The translations under genes were made by a program, and so were the position numbers. Below the pieces are notes generated by a model that was not told the DNA's origin, made no database searches, and saw only the letters and a list, made by a program, of their open reading frames with translations. Shown in pieces: positions 1-8,829 of a stretch of 35,094 bases of DNA. This stretch comes from Physocladia obscura. Its lineage: Eukaryota; Chytridiomycota; Chytridiomycetes; Chytridiales; Chytriomycetaceae. Each line of letters starts with the position of its first letter. Within the stretch, counting starts at the first letter, position 1. The stretch is from NCBI GenBank assembly GCA_027596945.1, contig JADGJH010000042.1:1-35094 (forward strand). The letters are read 5' to 3'.

Positions 1-586
1 CAATGGTTACTTTATAACCCTTGTCATTAACTGACAGAACAACTCAGCAGTTGATGTTTACAACTGAATGCTCAAGAAAATGGAAGCAAGACATGAAACT
101 GTAAATAAGAGTATCAAAAATTTTCAAATTCTCGAGTCCTATCATCGTGATTCAGACAAGTTTGCAAAAGTCTTTACTGTTGTGGCTAATCTGACTCAAA
201 TCAAATTATAAACAGAATAATCACTTCATTCTCTTTGATTTGTGTATAAAATGATGTATTCATTGAAAATAAACAGTTTACCCTTTTTTTCCTCACCTTC
301 CGGCAGTGGAAATTTTATTGCTCAACTTTCTGGAACTTCATTGTTCTTGAAAGTGTCTAATGAGAAACGCAACGCACTCGTTCAATGGATCAAAGAGGAA
401 GTACAAAGTAGGACACTGCAATCAAGGGTAATGTGCGACGAATCAAGATCAACACGGTATCTTCTGCATACTGCATTCTTGACAATTTCTCTCAGGAAGC
501 TCAATAATCACCCAGAAACACGTTCTTTTGCGACAAACTTTTTGAAATTCTTGATGCCACCTTCATTCAGAATTTTTCCGGGATAA
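1..586 (+). other. Possible 3' exons of an unrecognised plus-strand gene
   Basis: No family is recognised here. Position 50 looks like a splice acceptor (a branch-like CTGAC upstream, then CAGCAG). A second plausible acceptor, a pyrimidine tract followed by CGGCAG, ends near 306. From there a frame runs open to a stop at 586 and includes the plausible segment NFIAQLSGTSLFLKV. No ATG-led model joins the pieces, and the window edge cuts off anything upstream. The 3' end would overlap the minus-strand gene that ends at 508. The minus strand of this stretch is interrupted by stops, so I lean to plus-strand coding, but weakly. Confidence 0.2.
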
Positions 587-1560
587 GTTTCTGGGACGCG
601 CTAACAAAATATTAGTTTCATCGAAATAGTCAAATAAAATAAAAAAAAATACCGGGTTCAACATCCTCATAATCCATTTGACTTGCTTCTCGCTGCCTCT
701 TCATTGTCGTCTGTTTTTGAAAAATAAAAACAGGAGCGTGCTTTTGAAGTTTTCCAGTAAGAGTCATGTCAATACTTCAAAACGAGGTTTCTTTTTCGTA
801 TTCTTGCGAGTACGTATATCAATGTTTCGTGATTCAAAGTCACCGTCTTCAGAATCCGAAAGAAGTTCGAACATCTCTTGCTTTGGATGGCGGACTGATG
901 CTAATGATGATGTTGCGTTTTCGTTGTCGTTGTCATTAACTGAAATGGTAATAATATTGACGCGACCTCAAGTAGATACGAAAGAAGATGGTCATGGGGA
1001 GCGACTGGACATAAATTTGCTGCTGGAGGCATTGCTGTTCGATATCGATAGGATGTCAGAGGCTGAAGTGGCTTGGTTGGCGAATGTTGTGTCGACAACA
1101 ACGGCGCAGCAGGACACACAGTCGATGCTAACGCAAGTGGAAGAGTAGAAGCCACAAGTAAAAGTAATAAAGCAGGCGCGATGGTCGCTGCGGCTAATTG
1201 CACTGAGTTAATTTTTTGATGATTGGCTGTTATTAAACGCACCTTCCGCTGTTGCGCGCAATAAACCTGGAATGAAGAAGCGAGATTCTTCTTTTTCAAG
1301 TGCCAGTCTGTTTTTCACGCGCTTCCCTGAGAGCGCCTGATCTGTGGAGCTCTATTGTGGATGAGTAACATCTGCGTACATAATGATAGTTTGCAGACTG
1401 GAAAGTCTCAATCCTCCAAGGTCGTGAACTGGGTCGATGTCTATAGTGGTCGATTTTTATTCAAACGAGGCGTTGTTTCATTTTCACACCCATAAAGTTG
1501 AATATGTGGAAAAAAAGTGGTAAACACCTTACACCGGAAGGGTGTGGATGAGCTCGACAT
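508..1560 (-). CDS. Unrecognised intron-containing gene with one in-frame stop
   Basis: I do not recognise the family. Visible pieces on the minus strand: exon 1 at 1560-1533 (starts MSSSSTPFR), a GTAAGG donor, then exon 2 at 1440-1243 in matching phase (YIDPVHDLGGLRL, later RVKNRLALEKEESRFFIPG). The middle, 1242-940, is ambiguous in all frames and Ser-rich in one. Exons 939-776 (acidic, SDSEDGDF, then a basic patch), 710-653 and 590-508 join cleanly across 62-65-nt introns; the last ends ILNEGGIKNFKKFVAKER and a stop. Oddity: exon 2 has an in-frame TAG at 1354-1352 with good coding sequence on both sides. Only an 18-nt intron would remove it, which is too short to believe. The start is 177 bp from the divergent SDR gene. 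This could be one gene, two adjacent genes, or a gene newly broken by a point mutation. Confidence 0.5.
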
Positions 1561-1737
1561 CGAGGGTATACAAATGCTAGAAGTATTTACAAACGTTTGA
1601 ATTAATTTTGCGTAATCCTCTTTTTAAAAATTTTCTGATGACCAACCACATCAATCGTGATGACCAACCAGAATTTTTTTTCATCATCCTAATAAAAACG
1701 TGAATCAAGGAACCTCAAAAAATAAACAATTTTTGCA

Positions 1738-2758
1738 ATGCCAAAAGTGCGCGAATTCAATCCCCACGGAACAATTGACCTGTCAGGAAAAGTTGTTCTC
1801 ATTACTGGTGGTAGTGCTGGAATCGGAAAAGTCAACGTCCGTCAGTTTGCTGAACTTGGTGCAAAAGTATACGTGGTCGCTCGTAACAAAGAAAAGACTC
1901 AAGCCGTTGTGGATGAAGTCAGATTCAAGACTGGAAACAAGAACGTGTTCTTTGTTTATGGCGAGTTGGATAAATTGGAATCAGTGAAAGCTGCAGGGAA
2001 AGCTTTTTTGGAGAAAGAAAATCGCCTTCATATTTTAGTCTGTAATGCTGGAACCGGATCCAGGACTAAGGTGTGGACGTCTGACGGCTTTGAAGTCTTG
2101 TTCGGCCAGGTATTCTTAATATGAATGGATAATCAACAAAAAATCCTCATTGTCTTCAAATTAGAATTATCTTGCTCACGTCATGCTGCTGAGAATTCTT
2201 TTGGACTGCTTGAAAGAAACAGCGAATTCTCTCAACAATGTTCAAGGATGTGTCCGCATAGTCAACGTCTCGTCACGTGCAAGTGACTTTCCTGGTGCTC
2301 CATCAAAAATCGACTTTGACTATCTCGTAAAGAAAGGAGACTCTGATTCTCGTCAATTGCCAGATGACCGAAAAACCATTGTTATTCCTGATTACAGTGT
2401 TTCGAAACTGTGCCAAGTTTTGCAAACCATCAAACTTTCTGAAGTCTTGAAAGGTACCGGGATTTCAGCGTATTCACTTCATCCTGGAATGGTTCAAACT
2501 GGCGGTTATGATAAAATTTACAGTCAAGGCGGGATCAAGGCGTTAATTTACCGAGCCCTTCAGTTTCAAATGATAAATGAAGAAGATGGCTCGCTGACTA
2601 CGCTGTATTGTGCGGTTTCAAATGAAGCTGCAAATGATTCGGGATTGTTCTACGAAAACTGCGCTGCTGCTGTGAATAACAATAAGGCTGTTAAAGATCG
2701 TGCTCAGATTGAAAAACTTTGGACCAAAAGTTTTGAATGGACTGAAAGCTTTATTTAA
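1738..2758 (+). CDS. Short-chain dehydrogenase/reductase (SDR), retinol-dehydrogenase/WWOX-like
   Basis: NAD(P)-dependent oxidoreductase of the classical SDR fold, 321 aa from two exons (1738-2109 and 2165-2758) around a 55-nt phase-0 GT-AG intron. Seen in the sequence: the dinucleotide-binding motif TGGSAGIG at residues 23-30, NAG at 103-105, the helix-4 Asn in NYLAHV at 125-130, the catalytic Ser in VNVSSRA near 160, and the catalytic pair Tyr201/Lys205 in YSVSK. Further on, SLHPGMVQT is typical of the retinol-dehydrogenase/WW-domain-oxidoreductase branch. There is no signal peptide or clear membrane segment, so a cytosolic or organelle-surface enzyme is expected. The substrate cannot be read from sequence. 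A palindromic element begins about 16-22 bp after the stop codon and may lie in the 3' UTR. Confidence 0.9.
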
Positions 2759-2773
2759 CTGAATAAAATTTCC

Positions 2774-3008
2774 ATTCATTAGAGAGATTTTGCAAAACAG
2801 AATTCCTTGTGAGAATTCACTGTGGGACCATATGAAATTCCTTAAAACAAAGTTTGATAAAACAAATACCTAATGCTTAAATGAAGAAGCCCTTTATAAG
2901 GATTTCTGATAAGGGTTTTGTTTCATTAAGAGGAATTCTAAGAACTTCATGTGGTCTCACAGTGAATTCTCACAAGGAATTCCATTTTGCAAAATCTCTC
3001 CAATAACT
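2774..3008. mobile_element. MITE-like palindromic element with ~50-bp terminal inverted repeats
   Basis: The left arm, starting GAGAGATTTTGCAAAA at 2782, is repeated in reverse complement ending at 3000. The arms stay alignable for at least 50 bp with few mismatches, and looser matching continues toward the centre. The interior is AT-rich and non-coding. The symmetry extends a few bases further out (TCATTA against TTATTG), so the exact ends are uncertain. No clean target-site duplication is visible. Size, long imperfect inverted repeats and lack of coding fit a miniature inverted-repeat transposable element. A large hairpin acting as a 3'-end signal for the SDR gene is the alternative. Confidence 0.65.
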
Positions 3009-3739
3009 TGTGAATCTTCTTTTACTGTTATTCGTGCTTGATTTACATAATTTAATAGCAAATTACCCATGAATTCTTCACGTTCTTCAAAACGAGAAGA
3101 TCAATGATCCGTTTATCAATATTTCTTTTTAATAAAGTTTTTTTTTTTTTAAACTTATCAATTAAAGGCAAGGAGAGTTGGTTGCTACGCAGATTTCTCG
3201 TGATTTTCCATTTAAGATTATCTCCGAGCCTGTTACAGCCTTTAAAACAAATATAGAATTTTAGCCCATCTGACGAAAATTACGAGCTAATTTGTTTTCG
3301 CAATGTTACGGGCTACCAAAATCGTTTTAATTGTGAAAAATATAGGTTTTGAGGCAGGCTAACAAGCAGTGTTTTTGGCCTTGACAAAAATAAGAGAATT
3401 CAGAGAAATATAATTTGTTGTTACGGTGGCCAAAGATACAAATCCGACAATAAGCGAAGCTTTTACAAGATCTAAATTTGTAAAGCTCGTTTTTCTTCCT
3501 TCCCCTACCCCTTTTTTTTTTTTTTTTTTGAACAATGGTTGGTATCCTGTACTATTCATTTATCACGAGATTTATGCCTTTATGCCTAGCAGTCAGTCTT
3601 ATTCACAGTATAACAAAATATTTCTCCAGAAATCTTGTGTCTGGAAAACAGAGATGACAATTGAAACTGTCACGTGACAGGTCAATACTTTATTCTTGAA
3701 AGGAAATGAAATGATATAATAGAAACGAGAAAAGAATAT
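3009..3739. other. Intergenic region without a supported gene
   Basis: AT-rich sequence with a T-run near 3512-3529 and no frame with coding character. The only distinct site is a perfect 14-bp palindrome, CTGTCACGTGACAG, at 3667-3680 around a CACGTG core. It lies about 60 bp beyond the 3' end of the protease pseudogene. Confidence 0.5.
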
Positions 3740-4979
3740 TTAAGGGTGAACAGCCCGTGCAATACCAAACCGGCTATTTTTGACGTCATAAACAGTGTAA
3801 GCTGCACGCATGAAAGTGTCACCAAAAATATTGGATGGATTTCCAGAACCAAGATCCTCTCCAGTTATTCCACTGACACAGATACTACCGTCGGCAATAA
3901 CATATTCAGCAGGGTTAATTTTAACCGATGCACCACCAATAGCAACGGTGATAGGAACACCCGTTGTGCGTTTTGAACAATTGTGTTCAGGCCACTTTTT
4001 GCATCAACAGCCCCAGCATCGATGGGCTTGTTGATAGAAGCAGCTTGTGCAGTTGGAAGAATGAGAAGGGAAGTTCCACTGTCGATAGCAAGGGAGCCAG
4101 TCAATTTGACGGTAACACCATTAGCCACAAATGAACCTCCAGATGGATTGAACGAGTACCAAAACTGACCAATTACCATCGGGACTTGGTTTTTTTTCTT
4201 ATAATTACTATTATTGAAAAAAGATTTAATAAAATTATCTTACAATATTGAAGCGTTCCAGTGTATTTTGTAGTGTCAACACCGTTGAACGTGATTTCAC
4301 CGTTATCTCCATTAGCACTGTTCAAAAGATACCACGCGTGACTTGAGATACCAGCAGTTGACACAAAGTTGCCACCAAAAATCTCATTTCCAAGAGAATA
4401 CGAGAGACCCCAAAGACCGTCGGAACCAGACATACCAGTCTCGTGAGTTGTAACACCAAAGTTGATAGTAGCAGAAATTCCGCCAAGAACAACTGCACCG
4501 TTGTAGATTTTTCCAGTAACGGAATCGGATCCGTAAAGAGTTGTCCATGTCTTTCCAGTTGACGTCAATTCGGCAGTATTGAAGGTGGCTTGGTTAGAAA
4601 CACCGCAGGAACCTTAGGAGGATTTGCACGAAGGGCCTCGCACCCAGACATCCGATGACCCGTGTCAATGTCAAACGAGAACGACTGACCATGTAAACTG
4701 ACGGTAGTTGTATACAAGAAGTCAGAGTTATCGGTTAGCGAAACGCCATGGCCGGATTTATCAGATGAGCCTGTGGCGGTGGCGCATCTGCGCACTGCAG
4801 CTGCCAGAGCGTGTTTGTGGCCCTTGCTTGTTTTCTCAGTGGAACGGTAGACCGGTAGCTGGCGAAAACATGAGGGCGTGGGTTAATATTTGTTGCTAAA
4901 AATTGTAGCCAACAGATACCGAATCGGCAAAAACTACTACTGCTGAGGTAGCGACTAGAATAATTAACTCAAGCTTCAT
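3740..4979 (-). pseudogene. Pepsin-like aspartic protease (family A1) pseudogene
   Basis: A secreted A1 aspartic endopeptidase with three exons: 4979-4920 (signal peptide, MKLELIILVATSAVVVFA), 4858-4244 and 4184-3740, separated by introns of 61 and 59 nt. The second active-site motif AIDSGTSLLILPT is intact. The C-terminal lobe includes DGLWGLSYSLG and ends NIFGDTFMRAAYTVYD, typical of the family. It is broken in three places. One base is missing inside the Gly codon of the first active-site DTG (about 4657-4661), after which the expected SSDVWV continues in another frame. An in-frame TAA follows at 4616-4614 (KSS-stop-GSC). A second one-base loss lies near 3965-3970, after NTIVQN. Neighbouring genes are intact, so these look like true lesions, though assembly indels cannot be excluded without reads. 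Confidence 0.85.
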
Positions 4980-5026
4980 TGTAGTGTAGTCTATCTTTTT
5001 TTTCTTTTTTCGGTGCGCGGAAAGGT

Positions 5027-5038
5027 TTTTATATATAT
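5027..5038 (-). promoter_or_regulatory. TATA-like box upstream of the protease pseudogene
   Basis: A run of alternating T and A (TTTATATATAT) lies about 50 bp upstream of the protease ATG on the minus strand, at a plausible core-promoter distance. A pyrimidine/purine-rich tract sits between it and the start. The evidence is position and composition only. Confidence 0.3.
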
Positions 5039-5975
5039 TTTCCTTGTGGCTTCGATGAAAATTGTAGTATCATGTGGCGAGTGGCTTGTGAATAATTTGT
5101 GGCTTAACAGTGTTGAAATATTGGAATCTAAAAGCTAAACCTTCACAGAAGACATTGTGATAAATATACAAAATTTGGCAAAAAAAATCAAATCACTGTT
5201 GATTGTCAATTTATTCCTACAACAGTCCCTGAAATCTATTCCGAAATGAAATGAAAAAATATTCCAGTTCCATAGGCCAGATAATTTCCTGGAAAATTCT
5301 TCTTTGCGCAACTAAAAAAAATTACTGTTCATTTACACTAGTTTATTATTTATTTATGTGGTTTTGGTTGTATTTTGGTTTTTTTTAAATTTTTTTTTAA
5401 ATTTTTGCAATCACATCCTTAAACCTTCGACAACAATGACATCTGCAAGATTGAAGAAGTCAAAAGTCTTCTATTCAGCAATAATTTTGAAGAAAACAGT
5501 GTTTTTACGGATTGCAGTAATAGGAAAGCAAAAGTGTCACATGAGCTACAGGTGATGTCATTATCTTGTCATCAGTTGGCTCTCTTTTTGTCTTCTGTCC
5601 ATATTCGCACTAAAAACGAAATTCCGCTGGAATTCAGTATACTCTTTCGTTTTAACTCTTTTTTAGAGCAAGGTATTTGATTTCGAGTGTGCACAATGAT
5701 TCTGCTCGAAGCGATCCCGATGTTGAGTTCAAAAAATACGCCAACGGGGTTTAATTATTATGATGAACTCTGTTTTTGATTTTTTTTTCTGCTGCTCTGC
5801 CGAGAAATACTAATTTTGTAAAAAGACTTCTCAAGGCTCTCCAAAATCAGGAGTGAGCAAACACATCATGGTTTGGTAAACGTTTATTAGCTGCTTGCGT
5901 TCGACAATTGCAGTTGATCTGCGTGAAATTTAAGCCAAGAAAAAGCAAAGTAATATTGGAAAGACCAGTCTTCTC
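5039..5975. other. Intergenic region without a supported gene
   Basis: AT-rich, with T-runs near 5380-5400. Short open stretches occur, for example 5840-5990 on the minus strand with a KYQKSEQELRKEK-like frame. Splice sites for joining them to the upstream relic are ambiguous, so no separate gene is called. No RNA gene or repeat was recognised. Confidence 0.4.
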
Positions 5976-7095
5976 TTTACGCAGTTCTTGTTCCGATTTT
6001 TGGTATTTCCTGCAAAATCACCTCCACAAGTACTTCTCTTTTTTCTAACTTTAACTTACGGGTTGGATCAATTTACTCCAAGATTGTTTGACCATATTCA
6101 ACAAGTAATCTATTGCAGATTTTCCTGAATTTCTTACTCACAATGCAGATGAAGAACGCCATAAGATTGGAGGATTCATTAGCAATGTCTTCATTATTTT
6201 CGTGATCTTCGCCATCCGAGTCGATAATTTCAGTTTCATCAATGTTTCCTCCGACATTCAGAGAGTTGAAATATTCTGTATACTTTCCATGCCGTCTTTG
6301 AAGCCTTCAAAGCAGCCGTCCCCATGTTATAAATGTCTGGACTCGTGTCTGAGCTCCCATCAATCATTAATTCTACCTCGTTCAAAGGGGTATTATCTGG
6401 CTGTTTCGAAAAACTTTGGAATCAGCAGACCCTTATTATACCCCCTTCTATTTCTCTTCTTCATATAATACAAGTGGGAGCATTATTGCCGATTAAAGGC
6501 TCAAGAACAGCCAGTACTTTTCGACTGTAGAAACAGAAGCAAACTTGTAGAGTATCCTTCAACGCAAGATTATCACCGAAATCTATTCTGTGTACATTGC
6601 GTTTACTGCAACTGGCAGTTTCTCGTTCAGTGGGCGCAGCTACGGGACCTGGGACAGTAATATCAGCTTCACTCCTGGATTCCTGAGTCTGTTTGGGAAA
6701 GGTGTTTCATTTCAACTTTTTCTTCCTCTTCAAAATCAAAGTATGCTTCCGTTCATGCCATCCCCACCACCCACATCCATCCCTCATCCCATCTTCATTC
6801 GCCGGAAGTATGTCACGGAATTCTACAAAAACTATATTGCTGCGTGCATATGTCGAAATAAGCTTGGCTATTTTACACGAATATTCTGAGATTATTAGCT
6901 TACATCTATAACAGCCAAATTAAATTTGGCCCCTTCGAAAAAAAGAGAATATACTGCTGGCGTACGCGCACCCAAATTAAGTGGTCGGAAATTCACGCCA
7001 ATTAACAGGGGTTTGATAGATACACGGATCACAACGAGATAACAACGTTCAATTTTCGTATTCAATGTTTCCGAATAATGCCTACTGTTCCCCAA
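5976..7095 (-). pseudogene. Frameshift-riddled relic of an unrecognised protein gene
   Basis: Successive minus-strand segments have clear protein character but sit in changing frames. From 7095 down these are NFRPLNLGARTPAVYSLFFE; then EYSCKIAKLISTYARSN...FVEFRDILPANEDG; then FDFEEEEKVEMKHLSQTDSG; then DITVPGPVAAPTERE...GDNLALKDTLQV; then PLNEVELMIDGSSDTSP; then the acidic NIDETEIIDSDGEDHENNED. Each junction needs a shift of about one base, and normal GT-AG introns of sensible length do not resolve them. Either a decayed gene or a stretch with many sequence errors would look like this. The family is not recognised. It lies between the protease pseudogene and the uS8 gene. Confidence 0.45.
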
Positions 7096-7221
7096 TAATT
7101 CCTGCCACTTCCTCTCCTTTTTCCGGCTGCATAGAGCTCATACTATCATGTTTCTACTTTTCTCTTTTGTGTCCGTTTGCTGATCGCGCTTGGTTTTTTG
7201 AAAGACAGCTGAACAAACGAA

Positions 7222-7787
7222 ATGGTCCGTGTTTCTGTTCTCAACGACTGCCTCAAGTCCATCGTCAATGCCGAAAAGATGGGAAAGCGTCAAGTTTTGA
7301 TTCGTCCATCTTCAAAGGTTATCGTTAAGTTTCTTAGCGTCATGCAAAAGCACGGTTTGTTCAACTTGGAGTTTTTTAAAGTAACTTGGTTCATTTACAT
7401 ATATATGTTCATCTATTTCACTTTCGCTTCGCGATTTCTCTACCTCATTCACGTTTTATCTTTCTTTCTTGCGTATCTTGGTTTTCTATTGGGATCTTGC
7501 TATATCGTCGGTTTATCTCATCATCAGGATACATTGGCGAGTTTGAAATCATTGACGACCACCGTTCCGGCAAAATTGTTGTTCAACTGATTGGTCGCGT
7601 CAACAAGTGTGGTGTCATTTCACCACGGTTCAACGTCAAGCAGGATGATGTCGAGAACTGGGTCGCATACTTGCTCCCATCTCGTCAATTCGGTTTTATT
7701 GTCCTGACTACCTCAGCTGGAATCATGGATCACGAGGAGGCCCGTCGTAAGAAGACTGGAGGAAAGATTTTGGGATTCTTTTATTGA
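7222..7787 (+). CDS. RPS22: 40S ribosomal protein uS8 (S15a/S22)
   Basis: Cytosolic small-subunit ribosomal protein uS8, which binds 18S rRNA. Exons 7222-7354 and 7528-7787 flank a 173-nt phase-1 intron (GTTTGT to ATCAG). The product is 130 aa, the usual eukaryotic length. Diagnostic segments are [19 protein letters not shown] at the N-terminus, [11 protein letters not shown] and [20 protein letters not shown] after the intron, and the C-terminal [17 protein letters not shown] with a GKILGFFY end. The start context AACGAAATGG is good. The intron is long for this window, but no C/D or H/ACA snoRNA signature was seen in it. The next gene, 128 bp downstream on the same strand, encodes a mitochondrial ribosomal protein. 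Confidence 0.97.
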
Positions 7788-7915
7788 ACGATGTACCTAT
7801 CTTTGCTTCTCTCTCTATTTTCTGTCCTAATTTTGAGTTTTTTTGTTTGGCTCAAGAGAGACAATGATGATTGCCAATTATTTGTTGATAATTTTTTCTT
7901 TTTTGTTTGGGAATA

Positions 7916-8662
7916 ATGTCAGTTCATGGTGCTGAAAGTGCTTTTGGACGATTCGTGAAGGAGCTGGCGCGGATCTCAGTACGAGCACCGATGGTAAGAG
8001 TCCTAAGAGCTCATGCGGTTATTGGTTTCCTGAGTATTAGATCGTATGTTCTAATCGAAAGGTTGATTATTTAACAGCAACGGGCCCCGCGACGATATAA
8101 TACGCATTTGCTGACGCAGACGCCATTTGCCGAGATTGAAGAGGCACGGAGGGCTCGACGTAGCGTGGAAGAGTTTGAAGTGCAACGGGAGTCGAAGAGA
8201 TACGCGGCAAGCGGACGTTCGCCGATGCAGGCAGCCGTGTTTCACAAACTTCTGGACCGGCAGCTGAGGGGAGACGCGCTCAACCTGCCGGACAGCTACG
8301 ACAGCAATGATAATGCAACTAACGGGAGTTATGATATCGAAAACAACGAGAGCAACATTGACAACGCCACCAGTATTGAGCACAGCGCTTTCTTCACGGA
8401 CGTGCCGCTGCCTGAAGTTTTGCGCCGCCAGACTGTACGCCCTTCGCCGATCCTCGCTACCGAATCCTCCCACGCCAAAATCGCTGGGCTGCGCATTGAA
8501 GTCAATGGTAAACGTGGCACCAGGGCCAATAGGCAGGTCATACACTTTGGCAAACTAGCCACCAACGACTCGAATAATTCAATGGTCGACTATGCAAAGG
8601 CGGCTTTTTCCAACAAGAAAGGCGCTACCGGTGTCAAAGTTTGGATTGCTTATTCCCGCTAA
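7916..8662 (+). CDS. Mitochondrial small ribosomal subunit protein uS3m
   Basis: Nuclear-encoded mitochondrial ribosomal protein of the uS3 family, 220 aa. Exons 7916-7993 and 8078-8662 join at an 84-nt phase-0 intron (GTAAGA to AACAG). The family call rests on the C-terminal domain: GLRIEVNGKRGTRANRQV followed by IHFGKLAT, YAKAAFSNKKGATGVKVWIAY. This is the uS3 C-terminal pattern, G(I/L)xIxVxGRxGG..R then DY..A.A.T..G.xGVKVWI. The N-terminal half is Arg-rich and diverged. Between them lies an Asn/Asp-rich insertion (about residues 95-125) unlike bacterial S3. The N-terminus (MSVHGAESAFGRFVKELARISVR) has the basic, weakly amphipathic look of an import signal. Being nuclear, it implies that rps3 was transferred from, or is redundant with, the mitochondrial genome. 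Confidence 0.75.
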
Positions 8663-8829
8663 CTCTGTCAACCCCTTCAACCAAACTTCCATCAATAAAA
8701 TAATAATAGTATACATATTACAACGATAAAAAGATTCTTTCCGAAACAAAATCACGTATGTTACACTATGCAGTTCACCACATGAATGCAAATGAAAGAA
8801 CACATATCCATTGTCTCTATCAATACTTC
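8663..8829. other. Short intergenic spacer after uS3m
   Basis: AT-rich 3' flank of uS3m containing AATAAAATAATAATAG, a likely polyadenylation region. Nothing else is recognised. Confidence 0.3.

Noticed and set aside
6202..6889. Plus-strand open frames of 88 and 99 codons
   Set aside because: The minus strand gives better protein sequence (acidic, helical blocks). The plus frames are Phe/Ser/Pro shadows.
6880..6897. 18-nt stretch GTAAGCTAATAATCTCAG that has donor, branch and acceptor motifs
   Set aside because: Too short for a spliceosomal intron in this window, and removing it does not restore the frame.
7355..7527. Possible intronic snoRNA in the 173-nt uS8 intron
   Set aside because: No paired C (RUGAUGA) and D (CUGA) boxes and no H/ACA hairpin-hinge pattern were found.
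8051..8565. Minus-strand open frames of 164 and 78 codons across uS3m
   Set aside because: They are antisense shadows of the uS3m exon, with Arg/Ser-rich composition and no domain.
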